Shown: positions 48,062 through 60,026 of the stretch, piece after piece
Layout: each line of letters opens with the position of its first letter
Position numbering within the stretch: the first letter of the stretch is position 1
Source: Argopecten irradians
Taxonomy: Eukaryota > Mollusca > Bivalvia > Pectinida > Pectinidae
Length of the DNA stretch: 64,000 bases
Assembly (NCBI RefSeq): GCF_041381155.1
Contig: NC_091134.1
Coordinates: 57,753,467 to 57,817,466 of the forward strand
Reading direction: 5' to 3'
Notes under the pieces: model-generated
Database searches by the model: none
Seen by the model: only the letters and a program-made list of their open reading frames with translations
Told to the model about the DNA's origin: nothing
Program-made: the position numbers and the translations under genes

Positions 48062-48747
48062 AGCCCAGAATATGACGATAAGAATGAGTAAGCTATCGTT
48101 TTTATTATATCATTGTATGTTATAGATTATATATTATATACGGATTCATTTCCACTATTCAATATAGCAACTACACGTAGCGCGACTGTTTTAAATATCT
48201 ATAATCGCCAATACCGCAACACTGCCCCATTGAGTTTCCCGGCTCTTGTCACAGCTGTTGGTCTCAGATGACGTCACGAATCTACGGCCACCTGGTGATA
48301 TCAGGGGCGATAAGCGATGCGATCGTTCTAGACAAGGGTCGTTGTGGACTTCGTTTCAAGCACATTTTATGGAAATTACGTCAAATACAACCTGTATTTT
48401 TTGTTGGAAATCATAAAGTGCACAACAATAAACAAATATCAACACAAAAATAGCATATTTAAAATCTGTTTTTATCACCTTTAAACACAATAATAATAAG
48501 CAACTGGAAAGAAATGACATCTAATAATGGTCACAGTTAATATTCACGACAGTTATTGGTAGTTTTGATTGTAAACGGAAAATTCTATAACACATATATT
48601 AAAAGTGTTCCATTTTGGTTAGCGCAAAAATAGCACTGTATTTGTCGATGGCTTTGTCTTTCTACTGTCTAATTAAAATAAATATCTTTATTCATAAGAA
48701 TCTTGTGAGCGCAATCCTATGTGCGAGCATCCTTCCGATCTACATGT
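48062..48747. other. No recognised feature
   Basis: AT-rich. The open frame at 48268-48453 begins in a TGACGTCAC context but has no recognisable domain. Confidence 0.45.
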
Positions 48748-48753
48748 ATACAC

Positions 48754-50608
48754 TACGGTGGCTGATTTGTGCCATTTCGTCTTTTCGTCTTTTCGTCTTT
48801 TTGGGGCGAAAAGACGAGAATTAAGAAACCTTAATTTTCATCTTTTCGTCTTTTCGCCCCGAAAAGACGAAATTTAACAACTTTAAATTTCGTCTTTTCG
48901 CCGCGAAAAGACGAAAAGACGAAAAGTCAAACACGAAAAGACGAAAGTGATACACGCTAATTAGCGACTTTGATTCTCGTCTTTTCGCCTTCAAAATTCT
49001 CGTCTTTTCGTCTTTTCGTCTTTTCGCCCCGGAAAGACGAAATTTAACTAACCTTGATTTTCGTCTTTTCGTCTTTTCGCCCCGAAAAGACGAAAATTAA
49101 CAAACCTTAAATTTCGTCTTTTCGTCTTTTCGGGGCGAAAAGACGAAAATTAACAAACCTTAATTTTCGTCTTTTCGTCTTTTCGTCTTTTCGCCCCGAA
49201 AAGACGAAATTTAACAAACCTTAAATTTCGTCTTTTCGTCTTTTCGCCCCGAAAAGACGAAAATTAACAAACCTTAATTTTCGTCTTTTCGTCTTTTCTC
49301 CTTCCGGTCTGGTGTGGAAGTCATTTTGAAATCTTTTTATCTTAATATTGACTTAATTGTTCAATATAGAAGCATCAAAGTAGTTTATGATAACAATCGA
49401 TTTATTAAATTGATAGTATTACAAGTATCTTCATCAATAACTAAGATTAGAAGTTTTAAAACAGAAGTCAACATGTTTGTTTACAGCAGTTACGTAGATT
49501 TCTCACACGTGGCATATGCCACGTGCCACTAACAGATTCATTTCCGCAAATCCTTTAGCGTGATTGATACATTTTTTTAAAAATTCATTAATATCTTATT
49601 TTTTGTGTTCTAATCGCCCTCTTTAGCAATAACGCTTATCAAAACATTGCCGTGTATATGTAAGGACCATAATGAACTTAAGATGCTAAACATAGCACTT
49701 ACAGGAGTTGCCTCCCCTACACAACTTGAAAAAAAAAAGTTGTCGGCGGGTATTATTTGAAAGCGTTTGAACCACGGATAAACTTGTTAACAAAATAATT
49801 TATGAAAGACAACTCGTGAAGACTTTGACTTTAAAGGAAGGACTTGTACCAAGAAATTGCTCAAATACAGTTAATTATAACAGTCAATCAGTAGGTACAA
49901 TGTACTGTGTATTATTTGAAAAGACATTTTGACTACATACATGACATGGTCTTCATCATAATTGTACATTAGAAATTACATTATAATCTCCGTCGTATAT
50001 GATAGATGACAAAGTATATCTGTAATTTGTATTTTTTCGGGGTGAAAAGGCGAAAAGACGAAAAGACGAAAAGACGAAAATTAAGGTTTGTTAATTTTCG
50101 TCTTTTCGCCCCGAACAGACGAAAAGACGAAATTTAAGGTTTGTTAATTTTCGTCTTTTCGCCCCGAAAAGACGAAATTTAAGGTTTGTTAATTTTCGTC
50201 TTTTCGCCCCGAAAAGACGAAATTTAAGGTTTGTTAATTTTCGTCTTTTCGCCCCGAAAAGACGAAAAGACGAAAATTAAGGTTTGTTAATTTTCGTCTT
50301 TTCGGGGCGAAAAGACGAAAAGACGAAATTTAAGGTTTGTAATTTTCGTCTTTTCGGGGCGAAAAGACGAAAAAGACGAGATTTTTGAAGGCGAAAAGAC
50401 GAAAATTAAAGGCGCTAATTAGCGTGCTTCACTTTCGTCTTTTCGTGTTTGACTTTTCGTCTTTTCGTCTTTTCGCCGCGAAAAGACGAAATTTAAATTT
50501 GTTAATTTTCGTCTTTTCGGGGCGAAAAAACGAGAATTAAGATATTTAATTTTCGTCTTTTCGGGGCGAAAAGACGAAAAGACGAAATGGCATAAATCAG
50601 CCACCGTA
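48754..50608. mobile_element. Foldback-like element with long arms made of palindromic 8-bp units
   Basis: The first 42 bp (TACGGTGGCTGATTTGTGCC...) and the reverse complement of the last 42 bp differ at one position. The direct repeat ATACAC flanks both ends (48748-48753 and 50609-50614). The left arm (48754-49310) and right arm (50030-50608) consist of repeated CGAAAAGA/TCTTTTCG units arranged as hairpins around CCC or GGG (CGTCTTTTCG-CCC-CGAAAAGACG), separated by AT cores with loops CAAACC or GGTTTG (AAATTTAA-loop-TTAAATTT or AAAATTAA-loop-TTAATTTT). Each arm carries CGCTAATTAGCG about 200 bp from its end. The 720-bp middle is AT-rich with no credible gene. This architecture recalls Drosophila Foldback/Galileo elements (long TIRs of short sub-repeats); common descent is not claimed. 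No transposase is visible. Confidence 0.85.
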
Positions 50609-50614
50609 ATACAC

Positions 50615-51439
50615 CGCTGGACTGCTACTCTATTAAATTTACATATGCCCCTATATAGTCAATGGGAGGGGGAGTTGCGTTCATATTAGCGTAATCGCAA
50701 TGACGTATGAATACAAACGCAGTGCAGGTTCGGACTACTTCTAGTTCACGCTTCGATAAGATTTTGCGTCATAAGTTGAGTCTTGACGGATTTCAAAATA
50801 ACAATAAAGAGTTTCTATTAAATCCAATTAAATATATTTATTTGACATCAAAACAAAAGATGTATTCAAGCATTTTAACGGTAATAAACAACAAAATGAA
50901 TCGCTGGTCGGAGCTACACATTAAAGACGCAACCCAAGTGCATACCACGTCATTACGTATATAATTGGTCGCATGCTCATTCCCGGGGGAATATACTTTG
51001 GTATAGTTCCTATGGTCTGGTATAGTCTCCCGTAGTCAAGAATGACAGGGGACTACCGCAGAATAGACGATGGCTGTTATCCAAATGTACTTAATAATAG
51101 TAAAACTGAACTTTTAACTTTACTTTAAACATGTTTTATTGTAAAACACAAAAGGTTCAGGCACAAGTTATTCCAACTTAAACAGCCGTCTCCTAACATT
51201 ATAACACAATTAACATATTATACATGATGACTTAGATATCTTATACAGATTAAACAAATCAAATAATATTACTTTATATGAATTTAATAATAATTGTGTA
51301 GTAAAAGCTTTTGTATGTTTAAAGCTTATATGTATGTTCAGAATCTTACACTGGACCTAGCATACGATTACACATGTTCAAAAATTTTACAATTTACCTC
51401 CAAAGCCAAATTGTATTTTTTAGAGATAAAATCTGAACC
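50615..51439. other. No recognised feature
   Basis: AT-rich sequence following the foldback-like element. The open frame at 50707-50964 has no domain. Confidence 0.45.
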
Positions 51440-51443
51440 AATC

Positions 51444-51668
51444 ACATGCTAGCTAAAATTCCTTTGAAGACCACAGAGAAATATTGACGCCCAACTTTAG
51501 AGCCAAAGTACAGTCAACCACAGTGTACCGTTTTTCGGCTCTTTTGATTTACATCAATTCCAAAGGACTAAATTACCTGTTCTGTTATGTTGCCTCCAGT
51601 TTTGCTATGAGATAGTCCATGGATGTAGAGATCGTAAGTGATCGGAATCCCTGGAATATCGAGGATGA
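51444..51668. mobile_element. Left-truncated second copy of the 3379-3694 MITE
   Basis: Matches the interior and right TIR of the element at 3379-3694 (AACCAATCACATGCTAGC, CCTTTGAAGACCACAGAGA, CAACCACAGTGTACCGTTT, CTATGAGATAGTCCA, ATCGTAAGTGATCGG, TATCGAGGATG). The left TIR and the flanking duplication are absent. Confidence 0.8.
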
Positions 51669-52995
51669 TGGACTGCTTTTAACTTAGGTGTAGTTACTAT
51701 TATAATATTTTCACAACATACGATTTACAATTACATGATGATTTTATGTAGCTCTATACCAGACACTCCAGGAAAAATTACATAAGATAAATCTAATGCA
51801 ACACATTTATGCTCAAACAATTAAAAATGAAAAATCAATAGGAAGTAGGAAAGATGCACGTAACATTATATTTTTGGTTTGCTATTTCAAAAAAAGGTAT
51901 TCCCGCCAAAACGATGTATTTTCATTGCAAATGCTGCGATCTGATTGGTCAATATTGAGTGAAATTATCAAATATAACTAGGGTACCGATATTAGTGTCA
52001 TTAAGCGTTTTTCGCGATCGTTTTTAATACGATTATAAATAACGTACTGTTTCGTACCTTGTACACTATATATCTATCCTGTCATGTATATCACTTTGTA
52101 TAACGTTATGTCATCACGATGTCATGTAACGTTTACAACTAACTGATGTTCGGGGTTTACCTCTTCTTGTATCCGTTCCTTCATGTGTAATTCTTATTCA
52201 GAGTTATCTCTCTTCGTCCATTCGTTCGTCATACTGCACCCATGTCTACTTCCCCGTGACTTTAGCATACGTCACGTGGTGAGGAAGGAAAATGGAAACA
52301 TGAGGAGGGGTGAGATAGGATTGATACAAGGGGAAGCAGCAACAAGTTTCCGCAGATGGACTCAGTATGGACAACGTTATGTTCATTAGGGATGCAAGCC
52401 GATAAATAAGTTGAAATATAGACTTTGTTAATGATTTCCTGTGATGCGCCACAAAAAAAAAAAAAAACGTCTGATAGGATGAAACATTATCACCTGCTGT
52501 TGAATCCCTTTACAAAGACAAACTCTCATTATTACCATAGTACAAACGATGGAAATCATTGTGAAAGATATCACGACTATGCTGATTGGATTACAATGTT
52601 ACTAGACGGAGTTTTTAAAGTTGAAATAACTTGTCTGATCCTTTTGTGTTCAAAATAAATATGTTTAAAGCCAAATACATATGTGAGATATGTATTTTTT
52701 TAAACCCATGATTATTTTAATAAATGTGCTCTTTACACCATTAATGTACATCATACCTTAAAGAAAAATAATTTATCATTCCAGTGAGTGCTTGATGAAC
52801 AAAATTTGCCAAGTATTGACGAAGTTATGGCTTGATGAATCGGTAAATTTACGAAAAATATGCTAGGTAGACGTTTCCCTGTCCGGTCGGAATATCGTTT
52901 CGCCTTTAATGGTACCTCAAAAACCAAACCAAAATCATAAAATCTACGCTTGTGGTGGTAAACAGTACCCAGAACTGTGTTCTTCCACAATCTCC
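51669..52995. other. No recognised feature
   Basis: AT-rich, with only short chance open frames. An A-run of 15 lies at about 52452-52466. Confidence 0.45.
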
Positions 52996-53005
52996 TTTGT
53001 CATGT

Positions 53006-53237
53006 GTGGGGGGCCGCGGTGGCCGAGTGGTTAAGAAGTCCGGACATATTACCACAAGCCCTCCACCTCTGGGAAGCGGGTTCGAATCCCATGTGGGGCA
53101 GTTGCCAGGTACTGACCGCTGATCGATGGTTTTTCTCCGGGTACTCCGGCTTTCCTCCACCAACAAACCTCGCACGTCCTTACATGACCCTGGCTGTTAA
53201 TAGGACGTAAAAATAAACAAACCAAACCAAACCAAAA
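53006..53237 (+). mobile_element. tRNA-derived SINE with perfect 10-bp target-site duplication
   Basis: The head (GGGGCCGCGGTGGCCGAGTG) is a tRNA of the Leu/Ser type with A box GTGGCCGAGTGG and B box GGTTCGAATCC (53079-53089), so it carries an internal pol III promoter. The body includes TTTCTCCGGGTACTCCGGC and TTTCCTCC, a conserved central word found in many invertebrate SINEs. The tail is a short AAACC simple repeat. CTTTGTCATG flanks both ends (52996-53005 and 53238-53247), typical of LINE-driven insertion. The intact duplication suggests a fairly young copy. Confidence 0.9.
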
Positions 53238-53465
53238 CTTTGTCATGACCCGTACTTTATAGAAACTCCATTTAAACATCGTGTAGCTCACTTACTTTAA
53301 TCATCACCGCCATGTTCATTTGTTCTTCGGAAGGCTTCATAAATGTGATTGTTTATATGAATTTTATATTTCAGCATGTTGTGACTTTTATATGGAATAA
53401 AATATTCATCGATTTCATAGCTCAAAGTTGATGTTTAGTACTGCATATCGATCTTGACATGACCT

Positions 53466-54715
53466 GCTTAAGATGATTACATCCTAGGATCGCATTGGCC
53501 AAGTGAAGTGCATCAATTAGGTCATATTCAATTAATGGTATCATCTGTCCAATACGCACCAGCTGTTTCCACATGTTTAAAGTAGGAATTTATATCATTT
53601 CGGCGTGTTTTATGAGGTAATTTCAAGCAACGCTTTCACTGAAGGTAGGGTGATAGAATTGTGTCTGCTGCCCCATTGCATGATTGTATAAGGCGACTAA
53701 ATTTGGAATCTTAATTTTCTGAGATTAAAATACTTTAATTTTTGCAATCTTTTCAAAATTGTAGTAATATTTGGCACTTGATTTGTAAATTATCACGATC
53801 TACTTCATTTGATTACATCCTAGGATCACATTTACCGGGTCACATATATAAATTAGGTCACATTCAATGAATAGTAACGTCTGTCGAATAAGTATCTTCT
53901 GGATTTTCAATGTTTAAAGCATGTGTTAAAGCTATTTAAGTTTGTTTTAAAACAAAATTTTATGCAAGATCTACATTATAAGTAGGATGTTAGAATTGTG
54001 TCTGCTGCCTCATTGCATGATCAGAAGAGGCGACTTAATTTGAGATTTCAATCATAGTGGCTACCTACATCAAAATATATTGAATATTTGTCTCAAATAT
54101 CACAGACAAAGTTTCTTTCTCAGGAAAACTTTCCTGTCATTGCCAAGGTATTACTCACTTGAGGTGAACACAAGATGTTCATACATGATATTGTTTTTAA
54201 AACCACGAGATAATGTCCCATATTTAGTCGCCTTTTACAATCATATGTGTTGTTAGTAATTCTCTCATACTTAAATAGCTTAAACACATGTTTTAAATAT
54301 GGAAAATCCAGAAAATGCATACTTGACAGAAGATACCTTACATTGAATATGACCTTATTCATCCCCGTTACCCAGATCATGTGACCCTAAGATGCAATCA
54401 TCTAAACAGATAATCACAAAATCGAAATATAGCTCTATACGTCACTCTAAAGCTATGAAATGGTTGAAAAATTAAAGTATTTTCATCTACGTAACCACGA
54501 AATTAAGATTCCAAATTTAGTCGCCTTTTACGATGCAGTGAGACAGCAGGAACATTTCTAATTTAAGTGATTCAGAAGGTGTTGTTTGAAATTAGCTCAT
54601 AAATAAAGCTTAAATAATTTGAAAACATGCTTTAAACATGGGAAAACAGTGGATGGTTAGTAAACAGATCGATGGTACCATTAATTAATAATGACCTAAT
54701 TTGACCTAGTTTTCA
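53466..54715. repeat. Four repeat copies in symmetric inverted arrangement
   Basis: Two forward copies (about 53466-53760 and 53810-54060) and two reverse copies (about 54170-54405 and 54470-54715). The forward order is GATTACATCCTAGGATC, ATTAGGTCA-ATTCAAT, GTTTAAAG, GTTAGAATTGTGTCTGCTGC, GGCGACTAAATTT. The reverse copies show the complements in mirror order (TTTAGTCGCCTTTTAC, TTTAAA-ATGG, ATGACCT). Each includes the end of the dispersed repeat seen at 27953-28480. Confidence 0.7.
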
Positions 54716-57700
54716 CCAAAAATATTGAAGTTTTTAATGCTGAAATAGAACAATTACTTAACTAGGTCACTGTGACATACAGTTATGACATATCTTATGA
54801 ATTTTTCTGAACTGAACTTCACAAACCAAATATTTTCATACAAAAACTGCAAAAAATATCATCTCCTTTCTGATATTCAATTAATTAGGACTTAAACAAT
54901 GAAAATGTACTAGTACCGCGTTGTCTTGTTATAGTACCACGAGCTGCATTGTCTTATGTATGTCAAAATTAAATTTTCCATGGAACACTGTGATCACAAA
55001 CATATAAAAATTGGTTCCTGAGCTATTTTTGGAAATTGTTTCATTTAAGCATTCTTAAGATTCACAAAAATCACATTTATGAAACAATTATTTTGTTGTT
55101 GATGTATGCTGAAATTTCTGTCACAAAAAAACAACTGTTCACATGCCTGGAGATGCAGCGTGAGCAAACACGGCAAATGTCAGGCCAGGTGAATATCAAG
55201 ATAAACTTTTCCATCCGTTGCAATGATGAACAAATATTGTCCAACTCTTTTGAAAATTCCGGATCCAACAACGCAGCAGTGACTTGTTATCGGCTTGTCG
55301 ATATGAGGGTTTTCATTCGTTCATGATCAATGCCTCTCACTACATGTTCTGTCTTACTACGCGCCTCATATTAGTACCCAAACATAATATTATATATTGA
55401 TTTAGCCTAATCGTTTTCTTCATTGATTTTTATTTTATTTTGTTTGCCATTATTTTTTGACAGACAATTTCTACTCGATGTGACCTTTCATATATACACA
55501 CATCTTCATAAATGTAGAAAAATTAAATGTTCATAAAATGATATACATGGAACAATTTGGCATCAGTATAATCTAAAAGAAATGTAAATCATGTTGCATA
55601 CAGATCTGGAATTAATATTTTTCTAAGAATTCGAGATATCAATCATGTATTTCCTTAATCAGAAAGAAAACCTTCACATCACTAAGTCCTGTCCAATGAG
55701 TGCTAGTAAACAGCTACGAAATAACGCGGGCCAATAGTTATGATGCTAATTCTAATAGACAATGATATAGATAAATGAATAAAGAAAACATCAACGCTTT
55801 TTGACTTAAAATCGAAAAATGAAAAAGGTGAATTTTGACATTAATGTTTGGTCGTAAATAATATAGCATCCGCATATTGTTTGAAAATTTGAAAGAATTT
55901 TGAAAGACGTGTGGCGCCAATGTGAAGAAAATGGCGATTGCACTTTTCGGAATTCGAGTGATAGATCTAATCAGGCATCTGAATTGAGATTTATAAAAGA
56001 CGTTTTTGGGGTTTTTTTTCTGTGTGATGCGTAGTTAAGACGAACTTTATCGAATAGTACAGGTCTTTGACTAAATCGGGACAGTAGAGGCGACCGTCAC
56101 AACCAGAATAAATGACAAATTTGAGCGGGTAACAGAAAACTATCCTCTTGAATTGTGGGTAATTGGCATGTGTCCGCCCATGCGCATTATGAGATTCGTT
56201 CTGCAGGAGAAATGGATCGATCGGTCTTGATATTGGAGATTAATGATTTCCATAACATTGCACAGGTCTTAAAACTAGGGTGTACGGCTTTGGATGTCAT
56301 AGAATTCTCTGATAGTTGACATGTTGTGTGAAATAAATTCTTATTCTATGGAACATGGGTGCTTCAAAATGTGGTTTTCGAACGTTTTTAATCTCCTACA
56401 AACTGACATCTTCGTGTATGTCTATGACCGATTTAGTGCCAAAAATGACTCACAATAATTATTTCAAAAGCAAAAGGAAAATAAACCTACAAAATACAAA
56501 CAACAATTAACTCAAAATACTAGGACATCACAATATATACTGTTGTTAACTTCTGTACATTGTATATCTTTTTATTAGATGATCGCATTGGAACTTTGTG
56601 ATTTGAATCACCAAAATATTTACAGATACACCTGTACCCGGTAATGTTATGAGGGAACCTGATATGCAAAAATGTGTTAAAAGTTTGCAGTAAACAAATG
56701 CTTTAATAATTTGCAATTCATAGCTTCATTAAACAATTTCATAAGTAATGCCTTACTCAAATAACTCTTAAACAATGAATTTAGGAAACTTTGAAATTTG
56801 TAGGTAGTTGTTTTTAGAACAGATATATCAGTATTGTTGAGTTTGTTACTACAAACCAATGACATACCAACAATTAAAGCAGATAACTTAGTTATGCACA
56901 AAATGATTTATACTTTATAGTTCAGATATATACAAAATGGAATCATCATCATCAAAGGTGGTCAAACTACAATAAAACCCATTTGATTTTATAAGGAAAC
57001 TAAAAAAAAACAAAAAAAAAAAAAAACACACACAACCAAGAGTAGGATCTAATAAACCAATACGGTAAACTCAGGCTTTCAAACAGTCAGTCGAACCATA
57101 AAACACTTCGTAGAATTCGGACTTAGTGAACTCTAATAAGACCTTTTTGTCTTCATTGATATTAAAATCGTTTCATTATCTCACTTACTATGCTCTGCAC
57201 CATTTCTCATGTAACCTTTTCTCCTCATCATTCTGAACATTGAACATGTGAGTTACTGTCAAGTTACAAACATGTGTACCTCATCAGTATATCACGATTG
57301 CGATATATCGTACATAGCGGAAGTACAGGAATGAATTGCATAAGATTATGTAAAAACTTTTTGTGATATATCGTTAAATCGAACTCTGTGAATTTACCAG
57401 CTACTCTCGTTCATTTTTTTATAATATTCATCTTATTGCAAGAATTACTTGTTCGTGTATCATAATTGCAAGCAAGGTTAAGAGTTGATATTAGATCCTT
57501 TTACATCCTTGGAATCTTTTCCAGGAAGCTTTGTATTTTGCCACCATTTATATTTCATTACGTGTATGCATTTGTGCAGTTACAAACACTTCACATAGCT
57601 GGATGGCACCGTGCGTGCTTCTTCGTCTGTCTTTGATATCATTTTGACTGTTTCCAATGAGCCTTTTTTTCTAGATTACATTGTCTGGTTTGGTTTGACC

Positions 57701-59794
57701 GCGGCAGCCGGGGCCATAGCTCTCTTTTTTCATCTTTATACCTTATTTGTGGTATATTTTCTTTTAAAGCATTACGGCAATCAGAAAAGTTTTGTATTTG
57801 AATTAAGTCTATCTGAATTTTCTATGTTTCTATGTTTGAGCTGAAATATTCTTGAAGGTAACTTTATATTTGCACGAAGTCTGTGTTTTGACTTTTGAGG
57901 TTAACTTAACCATCCTTCTAAAGTTCAATATAAGCAAGCCTTTAAACGAAATTCTTGTCTTTATGTTCCTCAAGCATTGTAACGATTGCCGCAAACTCAA
58001 TTTAAGCGTTTCTCTGACCATTTAAGAGTCGTACATCTTTGATATGCTTCAGGGATCTCAAGGGACTGGAAAGTTTCCATTTGAGCCAAAATATCAATCT
58101 CCTACAAACCAGAACCACCCTAATCGACGATATTCTATTCCCAAAATAAAGAATACATTTATTTTACGACTATATAACGTAAAGTTAGATTAACCAGTGC
58201 TGTGTACACTCCGTCGTTTTCATTTTAACTTCTTTTTTATTGTCTTTGAGTGTACCTATGGGGATGAATTTGAGAATTAAAAATGAACTTGTATTTATTC
58301 GGCATGTCTAGCCAAATTACACTTAAATAGGAATAAAAAGAAAACAACCAAATGACTATCGTTAAACCTCTTATTGACAGGCACACATACACCTGGAAAG
58401 AAGAAGAGAGGAAGACAAACACCACCACCAACAACTGCAGAAGATAACCTTTTTTTATTTTTATCTTGATAAGGTATTTCTACTTGCACCAGTTCAAACA
58501 GTTCCATTTAAATATGTCATACCAATGATCGTCTTGAAATTATGTTTATTTCAGTTTGTGCAGCTCCTCTCAAATTTAGTTGTATTAAATTTAATTAGAT
58601 GTACTGTCTGAGTCACCCGTTAGCCAACTGTCTTTTCCCTTATCTAGAGCTCACTATCAGCCCTATTTCACATCGCAGCCCCTAATCACGAGACATCCCT
58701 ATATCCTCCCCCATCACGTCCCTTAGGACTGCAGCGATCGGTCAGGAAGTCCACCTCCTAACGACAACTGACCGGCACTAATGATTGTCGATAGGTTGTC
58801 TTGATTTAGATTTCGATCAGAAAATTATAGCAATTAGTTAAACAATCAATCCGCATCCAATTAGATTTACACGTAGAACATGTTAGAAACACAACAAAAG
58901 AAACAAATATAGGTTCGGTATTAACTCAGTTTTCACATCCGATGATTTATGATATCAAAAGAAAATAACTAGTTGTTTCTTTCATTGTTTTAGCGAGATA
59001 AATTGAGATTCAGCAAATGTTTCTTTAAAATAAAAGGAAACTTGCCAACTTACAACAATTTTGGAGGTTAATAGCTCATGTAAATTTATAAAAGTTACCC
59101 CTAACATACATCTGACAAGCCGTGGTTAACTCTAAACAATTGTCTCGTAGCGTGTCTTTAGTAGGGACCTCGTGGTCAATATGTTATTACAACTATATGA
59201 GGGAGCTACCTTTGAAATAAATCTTATTTCTGCAGCTGCTTGTATTTGATACAGGTGATTCATACTGACATTCATCTACAGAAAAATGGTACCTCAACCA
59301 TTTTGTATTTACATGTACTATCATCAGCACACGAGCATTTGTTGTCCAGTGTTGGTCAGTTTCGGACAGATGGGCACTGTTAGCCGAACAGCACTATCCG
59401 TAAAACAAATTATCTATTGTTTCTGAGATGACTGCACTGGGAATGATCAGAGATATAAGATGGCGCGATCGGACACTGGAGAGTAGTGGGTAATCAGTAC
59501 AGAGAGAAGATTGAGATGGAGGTCAGGATCTATCTGGGGATCAGCAATTAGTCGTATCTCTGTGTCCACCCGGGTAGGTCTGGTCAGTGTCTGGTACTGG
59601 TCAGCGACTGGACAAGGAATGGTGTCAAACCATGTCATACCTAATGGCCAATGTTTACTTAGAAAAATGTTATACAGTGTACATTAGATCACCGTAAACA
59701 ACACGGGGGTACATTCCATTTCATACTCGTTCGAGCAAGAACACTACAATCGTTAAAAGTTAAAAAAGTGGTACATGTATGAAGCTTTGTGTTG
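54716..59794. other. No recognised gene; AT-rich intergenic DNA
   Basis: About 5 kb. The 96-codon frame at 55036-55326 and the 63-codon minus-strand frame at 59638-59447 have slightly protein-like composition but no domain and no convincing splice sites. An A-rich stretch with CACACACA lies at 57001-57036. Confidence 0.45.
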
Positions 59795-59801
59795 GCAAGA
59801 C

Positions 59802-60019
59802 CACAGGTTTACGACGCGCAAAAATATATATATATACTAAAAATATTGAAAGGTTGTTTACTTAGCCCTATATCCCAATTCCAGAAAAAGATCGGATGAT
59901 TTTTGTGGTGTTCAGAGCATTTCAAAATTAATTACCCCATTTTCTGGAAATGGGATACAGGGCTAAGTAAACTAACTTTCAGTATTTTTAGTATTTTTTT
60001 TGCGCGTCGTAAGCCTATG
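59802..60019. mobile_element. 218-bp MITE with long TIRs and 7-bp target-site duplication
   Basis: The TIRs extend about 95 bp: CAYAGGYTTACGACGCGC, then an AT-rich region with TACTAAAAATA, then TACTTAGCCCTATATCCCA and its complement GGGATACAGGGCTAAGTA. GCAAGAC flanks both ends (59795-59801 and 60020-60026; two further bases also match on each side). The 7-9 bp duplication and CAYAGG terminus are hAT-like. Confidence 0.85.
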
Positions 60020-60026
60020 GCAAGAC

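Noticed and set aside
48776..50590. CRISPR-like regular repeats
   Set aside because: Units are palindromic 8-mers with no unique spacers of constant length, in animal DNA with TIRs around them. This is a repeat-built transposable element, not a CRISPR array.
55036..55326. 96-codon open frame with slightly coding-like composition
   Set aside because: No acceptor or donor sites with a pyrimidine tract in phase, and no recognisable motif.
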